DNA of 32,807 nucleotides from a virus. Under the pieces are notes generated by a model. It had not been told where the DNA came from, searched no databases, and saw only the letters and a list, made by a program, of their open reading frames with translations. A program made the translations under genes and the position numbers. Positions 23,937 through 29,527 of this stretch are shown in pieces. The stretch lies in the IMG/VR virus record IMGVR_UViG_3300007735_000624, positions 1 to 32,807 of that record; one strand, given 5' to 3'. Positions within the stretch are counted from its first letter, which is position 1, and each line of letters begins with the position of its first letter.

Positions 23937-24170
23937 ATGGCTGATGAGCTAGATGATGATTTCTCTCCCTTCTCTAGCTCCTCAGCTCTAGGAGGAGCTC
24001 CTAACCCAGATAGGAAATCAGAGGCTAGGAAGAGGAGAGAGAGAATGATAGTAGTAACTCCTAGCTCTCAGGCTAGATGGTGGTTAGATCCTAGCTCTGG
24101 TATGTTAACTCCAGAAACTCTCAAGGCTCTTAGGGAGTTTAGAAAGAAGAGCCTGAGGCTTGATAAATAG
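23937..24170 (+). CDS. small hypothetical protein, last early gene
   Basis: The 77-residue product begins 4 bases after the previous stop. Its first 25 residues are acidic and serine-rich (ADELDDDFSPFSSSSALGG), followed by a basic stretch (RKSEARKRRERMIVV) and a helix (TPETLKALREFRKKSLRL). It is probably partly disordered. It ends with TAG, directly before the terminator at 24173. No family recognised. Confidence 0.5.
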   Translation: MADELDDDFSPFSSSSALGGAPNPDRKSEARKRRERMIVVTPSSQARWWLDPSSGMLTPETLKALREFRKKSLRLDK

Positions 24171-24172
24171 AA

Positions 24173-24200
24173 AGAGGAGGCTAACTACCTCCTCTCTCTC
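24173..24200. terminator. bidirectional terminator ending early operon and leftward unit 2
   Basis: Stem AGAGGAGG (24173-24180), loop CTAACTA, stem CCTCCTCT (24188-24195), then CTCTCTTTT on the plus strand; on the minus strand it is followed by TTTCTATT. It separates convergent genes that end at 24170 and 24203. It is the same element as at 18602-18626 in opposite orientation. Confidence 0.88.
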
Positions 24201-24202
24201 TT

Positions 24203-24364
24203 TTAACTGGCTCTCCTCTCCTTCTCTACCAGCTTTATAACTTTCTGCCTAATCCCTTCAGGAGAGCTCTTCAGATACTCATAGATATCCTCTGGGAGTC
24301 TTAGGCAGATAGCTCTTCTCTTCTCTCCCTTTACTGGGCGTCCAGCCTTTCTGATCTGGCTCAT
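24203..24364 (-). CDS. small ribbon-helix-helix-like DNA-binding protein
   Basis: The 53-residue leftward frame starts at ATG 24364, overlapping the upstream stop (ATGA), and ends at the terminator. The sequence MSQIRKAGRPVKGEKRR, then AICLRLPEDIYEYLKSSPEG and a basic helix, fits a CopG/Arc-type ribbon-helix-helix: a single β strand (RAICLRL) followed by two helices. Such proteins bind palindromic operators as dimers, so it is a second candidate for reading the GGCTAGCC palindrome. It is too short for many gene callers. Confidence 0.65.
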   Translation of the reverse strand: MSQIRKAGRPVKGEKRRAICLRLPEDIYEYLKSSPEGIRQKVIKLVEKERRAS

Positions 24365-24597
24365 CTGAGGAGATAGCCTCCAAGCATTACCAGAGCTATA
24401 AGGATAAACATTACAGCTCCATCTACCCAGCTCATATCTGAGTTAACTGGCTCTGTAGAGAGAGAGCCTGAGTTAACCAGCTTCTCTAGGAGCTCCTGCT
24501 GGTTAGCCTTCCCTCTGGTTTCCCTCCTCAGATCCTCATACCTATCTACTCTTTCAAAGTCAGCCTTAGTAGGCACATCTATCAGCTTCTTATCCAT
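24361..24597 (-). CDS. small protein with C-terminal membrane anchor
   Basis: From ATG 24597 the product has 78 residues. This start follows AAGGAGG by nine bases and the upstream stop by three, so it is better than the in-frame ATG at 24627. The N-terminal two thirds are charged (KADFERVDRYEDLRRETRGKANQQELLEKLV), and the end (AVMFILIALVMLGGYLLR) is one transmembrane helix, giving a tail-anchored topology. No family recognised. It may tether a soluble partner to the membrane. Confidence 0.6.
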   Translation of the reverse strand: MDKKLIDVPTKADFERVDRYEDLRRETRGKANQQELLEKLVNSGSLSTEPVNSDMSWVDGAVMFILIALVMLGGYLLR

Positions 24598-24598
24598 C

Positions 24599-25072
24599 TT
24601 AGTTAGCCTCCTTGAGCTTCTGCTCAAACTTCAGTACCATAAGCTCAAAAGCCTCATTAGTTTCAGCGGAGTAGCAGGTAACTGCTTCTCCATAATGGTA
24701 GGAGCCTATGGCTAGCTCCAGAGCTCCTGAGTATTCAGCCAGGAGCTTCTTCTTCTGGCTTGTATACCATGCTCCAGTTTGGTTACAAGGCTTCAGGTAA
24801 ACCTTGAGGCTCCAGCCTCCTTCAAAGTCCAGGTAAACATCAGCCAGCCTTCCTTCATTAAAGTAGATGCGGCTCTTCAGGATTTCGCCAGCATCAGGTA
24901 CTTTAACGTATCCCAGATTTCTGCTCATAGGCTCTCTCTTCTGCCAGGCTTTACCGCCAGTCCAGAGAGCTAGGAGGTTCAGGAGATCCAGAGTAGGATT
25001 TCCAGCCTCATCATAGAGGCTAATGGCGAGCTGAGGAGTTACCTCAGGTTTCAGTTTCAGTTCAGGTTTCAT
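24599..25072 (-). CDS. hypothetical protein of leftward unit 2
   Basis: The 157-residue protein starts on the stop of the upstream gene (ATGA at 25072-25069). It has a β-rich middle (NLGYVKVPDAGEILKSRIYFNEGRLADVYLDFEGGWSLKVYLKPCNQ) and a helical end (NEAFELMVLKFEQKLKEAN). I recognise no family. It is the second gene behind the 25398-25426 promoter and is coupled to the zinc-type protein in front of it, so the two may act together. Confidence 0.5.
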   Translation of the reverse strand: MKPELKLKPEVTPQLAISLYDEAGNPTLDLLNLLALWTGGKAWQKREPMSRNLGYVKVPDAGEILKSRIYFNEGRLADVYLDFEGGWSLKVYLKPCNQTGAWYTSQKKKLLAEYSGALELAIGSYHYGEAVTCYSAETNEAFELMVLKFEQKLKEAN

Positions 25073-25362
25073 ATCTGTTCTCCCTTTCTTTCAATGTTTA
25101 ATCCTTGAAGAATTGATTTATGACTCTTCCAGCAGTCTCTTCCTATGGGCTCATAACCATATTCGAAATGATCTGTAGGATTTCCTTCAACGATTTCACC
25201 CGTTGTGCAGTCAACGTTTACCCAGTATGCTTTCTCATGATTAACTCCTCTACCGCAAAGTAAACAAGGAGCATTTCCTTTCGGACCTCGTGAACCATAG
25301 TAGTTTGCGTCATAGTTTGCTGATCTCATTGATCTTATGTCAATTCGTTTCCCGTTTGTCAT
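25069..25362 (-). CDS. small zinc-binding-type protein, CpG-rich gene
   Basis: From ATG 25362 the product has 97 residues. I chose this start over 25386 because it lies in the leader block GGAACAGAAATGACAAA shared with the genes starting at 26493 and 27279, while 25386 falls within a palindromic hairpin. CLLCG (residues 33-37) and GRDCWKSH (about 75-81) provide C-x2-C and C-x3-H, a plausible zinc site. Ten CpGs occur in about 280 bases, well above most of the window, suggesting recent acquisition. The function is unknown. Confidence 0.65.
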   Translation of the reverse strand: MTNGKRIDIRSMRSANYDANYYGSRGPKGNAPCLLCGRGVNHEKAYWVNVDCTTGEIVEGNPTDHFEYGYEPIGRDCWKSHKSILQGLNIERKGEQI

Positions 25363-25372
25363 TTCTGTTCCC

Positions 25373-25389
25373 GCTATGCTGAGCATAGC
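25373..25389 (-). promoter_or_regulatory. leader hairpin of unit 2
   Basis: GCTATGCT, one central base, AGCATAGC: a perfect 8+1+8 inverted repeat between the -10 at 25398 and the ATG at 25362. The leaders of units 3 and 4 have different sequences but also a hairpin in the same place, so the structure rather than the sequence is conserved. Confidence 0.5.
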
Positions 25390-25397
25390 TAACCTCT

Positions 25398-25426
25398 ATT
25401 ATAGGCTAGCTAATAATAGAAATCAA
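25398..25426 (-). promoter_or_regulatory. promoter of leftward unit 2
   Basis: On the minus strand: TTGATT (25426-25421), a 17-bp spacer ending in AGCTAGCC, and a perfect TATAAT (25403-25398). The spacer end is a one-base variant of the GGCTAGCC block found at the other two promoters. It lies about 36 bases upstream of the chosen ATG at 25362. Confidence 0.8.
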
Positions 25427-25625
25427 GGCTGGAGCGATAAATTCTTTTGCCAGCCAGGAAATTTAAGTTATCTGGAATTTCCGGATAACTTGGAAATAGC
25501 AGAGAGGCTAAGAAATGCTCCTATTTTATGCCCGTAGTTTCTCGTATACGGCTCGTTATAGATGTTCAGAGGCTTCTGATACCTGCCTATATCTAACTGC
25601 TTCAGGCTTCGATCAGGGAGATAAA
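25427..25625. other. intergenic region upstream of unit 2, no gene supported
   Basis: About 200 bases lie between the unit 2 promoter and the terminator of unit 3; with the unit 2 leader the gene-free stretch is 315 bases. It holds the 27-bp palindrome at 25465-25491 and an 8-bp palindrome CGTATACG near 25552. It is richer in CpG than its surroundings. A plus-strand frame (25373-25537) has no ribosome binding site and is not supported. No tRNA is evident. Confidence 0.6.
25465..25491. repeat. 27-bp near-perfect palindrome
   Basis: Arms AAGTTATCTGGAA (25465-25477) and TTCCGGATAACTT (25479-25491) around one central T. There is a single mismatch, T25473 against G25483, which would be a U-G pair in RNA. 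It lies about 40 bases upstream of the -35 of unit 2 and is not followed by a T-run, so a protein-binding site is more likely than a terminator. Confidence 0.75.
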
Positions 25626-25630
25626 ATAAA

Positions 25631-25653
25631 AGGAGCCTCTAGCTGAGGCTCCT
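25631..25653 (-). terminator. terminator of leftward unit 3
   Basis: Stem AGGAGCCTC (25631-25639), loop TAGCT, stem GAGGCTCCT (25645-25653). On the minus strand it is followed by TTTATTTTAT. It lies 25 bases past the stop of the gene at 25678. The stem is shared with the hairpins at 26598 and 19853. Confidence 0.88.
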
Positions 25654-25677
25654 GATAATGATGGTGCTGGATCTGGC

Positions 25678-26493
25678 TTAGCCAGGGAGAGTTCCTGGCT
25701 TCCAGTTTGCTACCTGCTCCTTTCTCATTCTGATATCCAGCTCAGCAGTATTTACGTTAGTTCTAGTCTTATAGATATGACTTGTAAGAGTTTGAATCCA
25801 GCCAGCTTCTCCCTCAGAGATATGCTTCTTAAACTGCTTGGAGTAAAGGCTGGTAACTTCATTTCTCAGGAGCTGGAAGAGATGGAGATCCTCCTTAGCC
25901 TTATAGCTCTCCAGCATAGAAATGAAATCCTCAAGAGCTACATAGGAGATCTCAAGAGGCTCATAGCCTCTCCCAAAGCAGTCAGCAGTATGATAGCCTT
26001 CTCCTCTGGAGTAACCATGAGAAACCAGGAGTCCACAAGGAGAGAGCTTAACATTCTTTCCGCAGATCGGGCAAGTACCAGTATTCTCCAAAGTTCTAGC
26101 TGGCTTAGAAGATGGTAGCTGGCTCTGAGCCTTTCCCTTCTTAATAAGAGGCTTAGCCTGATTTAGCAGATCCTGAACCTTCAGGAAATCCTCTGCCAGC
26201 TCCTTAACTCCTTGAGGAGCTGAAGGATAGAGGGAGAGATCTCTGGAGAATCTTTTAATCTGATGCATAAAGCTAGGGATAGCATAGTAGAGATCAGTAA
26301 GGTTATTATGAGTTTCTGCATCTTCAGAAGCCTCTGCTCTGAGCTTCAGGATTTCCTGCCTAGCCTTATCTTCAGCCTTAGTAAACTCCCAGCTCAGGCT
26401 AGCCTTGATTTCAGAGTAGCGGCTGTTAGGGATAGAGCCAGATGCGATGAACATGGAGAGGAGCTCCAGGCAGTTAGTAGTCGTAATTGTCAT
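25678..26493 (-). CDS. zinc-finger-containing hypothetical protein
   Basis: The 271-residue leftward protein stands alone between its own promoter and terminator. Residues 1-120 are helical. Residues 141-172 carry CPICGKNVKLSPCG, LLVSHGYSRGEG, YHTADCFGRGYEPLE: Cys141, Cys144, His159 and Cys172 form a CxxC-x14-H-x12-C site. This CxxC...HGY...C.GxxxxxxE pattern is widespread in phage and plasmid proteins of unknown function. The C-terminal 80 residues are helical (EDFISMLESYKAKEDLHLFQLLRNEV). ATG 26493 lies in the conserved GGAAC(T)GAAATGACA block. Confidence 0.7.
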   Translation of the reverse strand: MTITTTNCLELLSMFIASGSIPNSRYSEIKASLSWEFTKAEDKARQEILKLRAEASEDAETHNNLTDLYYAIPSFMHQIKRFSRDLSLYPSAPQGVKELAEDFLKVQDLLNQAKPLIKKGKAQSQLPSSKPARTLENTGTCPICGKNVKLSPCGLLVSHGYSRGEGYHTADCFGRGYEPLEISYVALEDFISMLESYKAKEDLHLFQLLRNEVTSLYSKQFKKHISEGEAGWIQTLTSHIYKTRTNVNTAELDIRMRKEQVANWKPGTLPG

Positions 26494-26505
26494 TTCAGTT
26501 CCGTA

Positions 26506-26519
26506 CCTCAGAAATGAGG
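26506..26519 (-). promoter_or_regulatory. leader hairpin of unit 3
   Basis: Arms CCTCA (26506-26510) and TGAGG (26515-26519) around four bases, located between the TATAAT at 26528 and the ATG at 26493. It is a short stem, but it occupies the same position as the stronger hairpins of units 2 and 4. Confidence 0.4.
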
Positions 26520-26527
26520 ATAGATAT

Positions 26528-26556
26528 ATTATAGGCTAGCCTTTAATTAAATACAA
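26528..26556 (-). promoter_or_regulatory. promoter of leftward unit 3 with palindromic operator
   Basis: On the minus strand: TTGTAT (26556-26551), 17-bp spacer, TATAAT (26533-26528). The spacer ends in GGCTAGCC; with flanking bases AGGCTAGCCT (26533-26542) is a perfect 10-bp palindrome touching the -10, so a bound protein would block RNA polymerase. Confidence 0.85.
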
Positions 26557-26597
26557 GGGATAAGGAGGAGAATTTATCAAGAAAGTTAAATAAAAGA

Positions 26598-26621
26598 AAG
26601 GAGCCTACTCAGAGGCTCCTT
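26598..26621 (-). terminator. terminator of leftward unit 4
   Basis: Stem AAGGAGCCT (26598-26606), 6-base loop, stem AGGCTCCTT (26613-26621). On the minus strand it is followed by TCTTTTATTTAAC. It lies 24 bases past the stop of the SprT-like gene at 26645. Confidence 0.85.
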
Positions 26622-26644
26622 GAGATCCTGGCAGGAAGAGGAGG

Positions 26645-27109
26645 CTAGCTCCTCTTAGCCTTCCTACGATTAGCCTTGAGAATAGCCTTCTTCTCTGAGC
26701 TGTAGGTATTGTATCCCTGCTCAAAAGCCTCAGCTAACCATGCGACCAGGTCGTACTTCTTGTAGAGCCTCATAGCCTCTGCCAGCCAGATATTATCGTG
26801 CTGATGATGAGCTCCTACGTTAACGTGAGCGATTTCGTGCAGAGCCACAAAGAGAGTAAAGCGGCTATCCTCTTCTGAGCTGATGCTGAGATGAATTCTG
26901 GCTGACTGATAATCAGGATCAGCCTCTAAGACTGTGCGACTCCAAGCAGTACCAGTAGTAGTACCTCTGCTTCTCTTCTGGAGCGTCAGCCTACAGTTAA
27001 CCTTCAGCTCCTGCTCCATTACAGCTAAGAGCCAGAGAGGAGCCTCTGGTTTCTTAGCCTGGCTGAGGAGCTGGATAACTCTAACCTTCTTGAAGGCTGG
27101 CTCCTTCAT
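26645..27109 (-). CDS. SprT-like zinc metallopeptidase
   Basis: The 154-residue protein has FVALHEIAHVNVGAHHQHDNIWLAEA: a HExxH zinc site (His91, Glu92, His95) and a third ligand candidate in HxHDNIW about 9 residues later, as in SprT/minigluzincin-type proteins. Eukaryotic relatives digest DNA-protein crosslinks; the phage targets are unknown. The C-terminus is basic (KAILKANRRKAKRS). It overlaps the zinc-ribbon gene in front of it (ATGA at 27109-27106), so both come from the 27315 promoter. There is no signal peptide, so the product is cytoplasmic. Confidence 0.75.
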   Translation of the reverse strand: MKEPAFKKVRVIQLLSQAKKPEAPLWLLAVMEQELKVNCRLTLQKRSRGTTTGTAWSRTVLEADPDYQSARIHLSISSEEDSRFTLFVALHEIAHVNVGAHHQHDNIWLAEAMRLYKKYDLVAWLAEAFEQGYNTYSSEKKAILKANRRKAKRS

Positions 27110-27279
27110 CTTCTACCAGCCTTTACTTTTGCGTTCATAACTTCAAGGCACTTAACGCACATCTTTTGTTTACCCAGCGAATCTCTCCAGAAGCCTCCTT
27201 CAAGAGGCTGGAGGGAGTTTCCGCATCGTGTGCAGTTGGTCGTTTGAGTTGTTTCCGTGTTTCTGTTTAAGTTTGTCAT
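27106..27279 (-). CDS. small zinc-ribbon protein, CpG-rich gene
   Basis: The 57-residue frame starts at ATG 27279 in the conserved GGAACAGAAATGACAAA block and its TGA overlaps the start of the SprT-like gene. The sequence has NCTRCGNSLQPLEGGFWRD followed by KMCVKCLEVMN: Cys16, Cys19, Cys41 and Cys44 form a two-CxxC zinc ribbon. About seven CpGs in 160 bases and codons such as CGA, ACG and TCG set it apart from its neighbours. Its function is unknown; pairing with a zinc protease may be meaningful. Confidence 0.75.
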   Translation of the reverse strand: MTNLNRNTETTQTTNCTRCGNSLQPLEGGFWRDSLGKQKMCVKCLEVMNAKVKAGRR

Positions 27280-27294
27280 TTCTGTTCCTGCTCT

Positions 27295-27306
27295 GCTCTG
27301 CAGAGC
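27295..27306 (-). promoter_or_regulatory. leader hairpin of unit 4
   Basis: GCTCTGCAGAGC is a perfect 12-bp palindrome between the TATAAT at 27315 and the ATG at 27279. It is in the same place as the hairpins of units 2 and 3. Confidence 0.45.
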
Positions 27307-27314
27307 ATACTGTA

Positions 27315-27344
27315 ATTATAGGCTAGCCTTTAATTATATTGCAA
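27315..27344 (-). promoter_or_regulatory. promoter of leftward unit 4 with palindromic operator
   Basis: On the minus strand: TTGCAA (27344-27339), 18-bp spacer, TATAAT (27320-27315). AGGCTAGCCT (27320-27329) is the same 10-bp palindrome as in unit 3 and is in the same place against the -10. TTGCAA is self-complementary and also fits as the -35 of a rightward promoter. Confidence 0.85.
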
Positions 27345-27367
27345 TAGCTAGAGCAAGATTTTATTAA
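27339..27367 (+). promoter_or_regulatory. possible rightward late promoter
   Basis: TTGCAA (27339-27344), 17-bp spacer, TATTAA (27362-27367), 66 bases upstream of the amidase ATG. It shares its -35 with the leftward unit 4 promoter, so the two could exclude each other. It is the only reasonable hexamer pair ahead of the late operon. Confidence 0.5.
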
Positions 27368-27370
27368 AAT

Positions 27371-27401
27371 AGTTTGAAATTTCTTTTGGCAGGTTCAAAC
27401 T
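27371..27401 (+). promoter_or_regulatory. inverted repeat in late operon leader
   Basis: Perfect arms AGTTTGAA (27371-27378) and TTCAAACT (27394-27401) are separated by 15 bases. Centre-to-centre distance is 23 bp, about two helical turns, so a dimer could bind. It begins 3 bases after the putative -10. It could be an operator for late gene activation or repression, or an mRNA hairpin. Confidence 0.55.
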
Positions 27402-27432
27402 GAGCCTGATTTCAGTCTATTACCGTGAGGCT

Positions 27433-27984
27433 ATGAAGATCGGATTAGATGCAGGTCACGGTTATGAGAATAGATCCAGGAAGGTTTATGATCCTGGAGC
27501 GACTTTTGATAGCTACTCAGAAGCAGATATAACCTTGAGCTGGGCTCTTACTGGAAAGTTCATTCTGGCTCAGAAAGGGATAGACTCTCATCTAACAAGA
27601 GTTTCCAAGCTGGATAGCCAGCCAGTTAGCCTGAGAGATGATGAGGCTCAGGAGGAGCTCTGCTCTCATCTGCTTTCTATTCATTGTAATGCTTCTGATG
27701 GAAGAGCCTCTGGAGTAGAGGTATTTTACAGAGATCAGGGAGATAAGAGCTGGGCTGAAATGGTACTAGCCTGCTTAGTAGAAGCTACTGGGCTCAAGAG
27801 CAGAGGCTTAAAGCTAGAGGCTGAGAGCCAGCATAGAAGGTTAGCTGTATTAGACTTTCAGCCTCCAGCCTGCCTGATGGAGATAGGCTTCATAGATAAC
27901 CCAAAAGATTTAGAAATCATTCTCCAGAAAGAAACCCGTATTAAGTTCTTCTCCCTTCTTTCAGAGAGGCTTCTAAGGAAATAA
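27433..27984 (+). CDS. N-acetylmuramoyl-L-alanine amidase (endolysin)
   Basis: The 183-residue enzyme is an Amidase_3-type zinc hydrolase that cuts the bond between MurNAc and L-alanine in peptidoglycan. The zinc ligands are visible: His9 in LDAGHGY, Glu30 in SYSEADITLS and His84 in SIHCNAS. The catalytic glutamate is Glu150 in CLMEIGFIDN. It consists of the catalytic domain alone, with no separate cell-wall-binding repeat and no signal peptide, so it needs a holin for release. It is the first gene of the late operon. Confidence 0.93.
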   Translation: MKIGLDAGHGYENRSRKVYDPGATFDSYSEADITLSWALTGKFILAQKGIDSHLTRVSKLDSQPVSLRDDEAQEELCSHLLSIHCNASDGRASGVEVFYRDQGDKSWAEMVLACLVEATGLKSRGLKLEAESQHRRLAVLDFQPPACLMEIGFIDNPKDLEIILQKETRIKFFSLLSERLLRK

Positions 27985-27989
27985 ATACT

Positions 27990-28235
27990 ATGCCAGCTCC
28001 TCCTGAATCTCAGAATAATAGCTTAGAGCTCTTTAGCCTTATCTCCTCAGCCTTGAGCTCCTTTTGGGCTTGGCTCCTTCCTATGATAGGAGGGATATTC
28101 CATTTAGGGAAGATCCATCAGAAGATAAACCAGCTAGAGAAGGTAACTGATAACCTGGCTGATTTACCTCTACAGGTAAAGGAGGTATCTACAAAGTTAG
28201 ATATGCTCCTAGAAGATAGAAATAGAAGGCTATAG
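27990..28235 (+). CDS. small membrane protein with coiled coil, holin/spanin candidate
   Basis: The 81-residue protein begins 6 bases after the amidase. A hydrophobic stretch (LFSLISSALSSFWAWLLPMIGGIFHLG, about 14-40) forms one transmembrane helix, followed by a coiled coil (KIHQKINQLEKVTDNLADLPLQVKEVSTKLDMLL) and a basic end. One helix plus a coiled coil next to an endolysin fits a holin or an inner-membrane spanin-like subunit. I favour holin-like because no lipoprotein partner is visible. Confidence 0.55.
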   Translation: MPAPPESQNNSLELFSLISSALSSFWAWLLPMIGGIFHLGKIHQKINQLEKVTDNLADLPLQVKEVSTKLDMLLEDRNRRL

Positions 28236-28237
28236 CT

Positions 28238-29098
28238 ATGAAGGTAAATAGATCATCTTTCGAGCTGACTTCTAACAAAGATTTTAAGAATATAGGCTTA
28301 ATCTCAGATGTTCATTTCGGTAGTAGTAGCTTACTCAAGAAGGCTCTGAAGAGCGACCTAAATCGTATGGCTGAGGCTGAGGCCGAGATAGCCATAAATG
28401 GAGATCTCTGGGATTTCATTCTCCCTTCTGATATAAAGAGGTTCGATTTAGATGCTCTGGATAGAGAGCTCCTAAAACAAGGAGTAAAGCCTTTAGATGC
28501 GGCTCTGGATATGGCTTATGAATACCTAAAGCCTTATGCTTCTCTGATTAAATTTATTGGAATAGGGAACCATGAGGCTCACGTTAAGAAGCGTCATCAT
28601 ATCTGCTTAACCTCTATCCTGATAGATAGGTTAAATCAGCTACCTAATGTTAACGTAGAGCCTGGAGGCTGGTGCGGATACTGGCATATAACTCTTAATT
28701 TATTTAATGCTCATCTTCCCTTCGTGCTCTACCGTCATCACGGAGCAGGAGGAGGAGCTCCAGTTACAAAAGGGATAATGGATTTCCAGAGGCTAATGGC
28801 TTGGCACGGTAACGTAGATGCTCTCTGGCTAGGTCATAACCATTATAAGAAAGTCTATCCTGATGTTAAGATGATTCTGGATATTAAGAATAATAAGGTT
28901 TATCAAAAGAACGTATGGTGCATTAGAACGGCTAGCTACCTTGATACCTATGGGCTGGAAACTGCTCCTAGCTATGCAGAAGGCTGGAACGTATCTCCTC
29001 AGCCAGTCGGAGGAGTTATCCTGAAGCTCAAGGCTCAGGAAACCATAGTTAATAAGAAGAGAATTAGGCAAATAGCGTGCGAACCTTTGCAATGGTAG
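28238..29098 (+). CDS. calcineurin-like metallophosphoesterase
   Basis: The 286-residue protein has all five motif blocks of the metallophosphoesterase fold: DVH at Asp24/His26 (ISDVHFG), GD at 55-56 (AINGDLWDF), GNHE at 110-113 (GIGNHEAH), a RHHGAGGG histidine block near 170, and GHNH near 200 (LWLGHNHYKK). It should hydrolyse phosphate esters using two metal ions, possibly on nucleic acid ends or nucleotides. Its place in the lysis segment does not explain its role. It may act on host or phage DNA late in infection. Confidence 0.88.
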   Translation: MKVNRSSFELTSNKDFKNIGLISDVHFGSSSLLKKALKSDLNRMAEAEAEIAINGDLWDFILPSDIKRFDLDALDRELLKQGVKPLDAALDMAYEYLKPYASLIKFIGIGNHEAHVKKRHHICLTSILIDRLNQLPNVNVEPGGWCGYWHITLNLFNAHLPFVLYRHHGAGGGAPVTKGIMDFQRLMAWHGNVDALWLGHNHYKKVYPDVKMILDIKNNKVYQKNVWCIRTASYLDTYGLETAPSYAEGWNVSPQPVGGVILKLKAQETIVNKKRIRQIACEPLQW

Positions 29099-29107
29099 GA
29101 AAGAAAG

Positions 29108-29308
29108 ATGATGAATAACCTAATCAAACTAATCATAACTGGAGCCGTAGGAGGCTTTATCTCAGCAGTTAACGTAGATCTCAAGAAATGGAGAGCTACT
29201 CCTGATCTGGCTTTTGACTGGAAAGAGGCTCTCAAGAGCTGGCTCTTAGGAGCTATCTCTGGAGCTGTAGCTGGCTTTACTGGAGCTCAGGCTATTGGAG
29301 TAGATTAA
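29108..29308 (+). CDS. small two-helix membrane protein, holin candidate
   Basis: The 66-residue product has a hydrophobic N-terminal helix (LIKLIITGAVGGFISAV, about 5-21), a central charged loop (DLKKWRATPDLAFDWKEALKSW) and a second glycine/alanine-rich helix (LLGAISGAVAGFTGAQAIG). This is compatible with a small class II-type holin with two membrane passes. There are two candidate holins in this operon, this one and the gene at 27990. The stop overlaps the next ATG. Confidence 0.5.
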   Translation: MMNNLIKLIITGAVGGFISAVNVDLKKWRATPDLAFDWKEALKSWLLGAISGAVAGFTGAQAIGVD

Positions 29309-29511
29309 TGGCTGAGCAGAAGGCTAATTTCAGATTTGGCTGGAGGCATAATCTACCTTTCCTTCCTAAGAATATGCTGATAGCTGTATTTTATCTCCAG
29401 CCTGATCTAGCTAATAAGGTTATAGAGTCAGCCTCAGCTATAAAGGTATTTCTAGCCTTAGGAGGGAAGCCTGAGTACGCTAACTGCTTAGTAGCGGAAA
29501 TGAGGGAGTAG
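29308..29511 (+). CDS. small hypothetical protein
   Basis: The 67-residue product is coupled to the gene before it by a TAATG overlap and ends 16 bases before the ParB-like gene. It has a basic, aromatic start (NFRFGWRHNLPFLPKNMLIAVFYLQP) and a helical end (NKVIESASAIKVFLALGGKPEY). It has no recognised domain. A lysis-accessory or DNA-related role is possible by position only. Confidence 0.45.
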   Translation: MAEQKANFRFGWRHNLPFLPKNMLIAVFYLQPDLANKVIESASAIKVFLALGGKPEYANCLVAEMRE

Positions 29512-29527
29512 AGCCTATAATAGAGGT

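Noticed and set aside
25373-25537. Plus-strand frame starting MLSIANLYYRLANNR in the region upstream of unit 2
   Set aside because: It has no ribosome binding site, runs through the minus-strand promoter and the 27-bp palindrome, and its start lies in a hairpin; chance opening is more likely.
25500-25625. Possible tRNA suggested by GGCTTCGATCAGGG
   Set aside because: No acceptor stem or anticodon arm can be paired around it on either strand.
26263-27140. Plus-strand frames opposite the zinc-finger and SprT-like genes
   Set aside because: The minus-strand genes have zinc motifs, promoters and terminators; the opposite frames have none of these.
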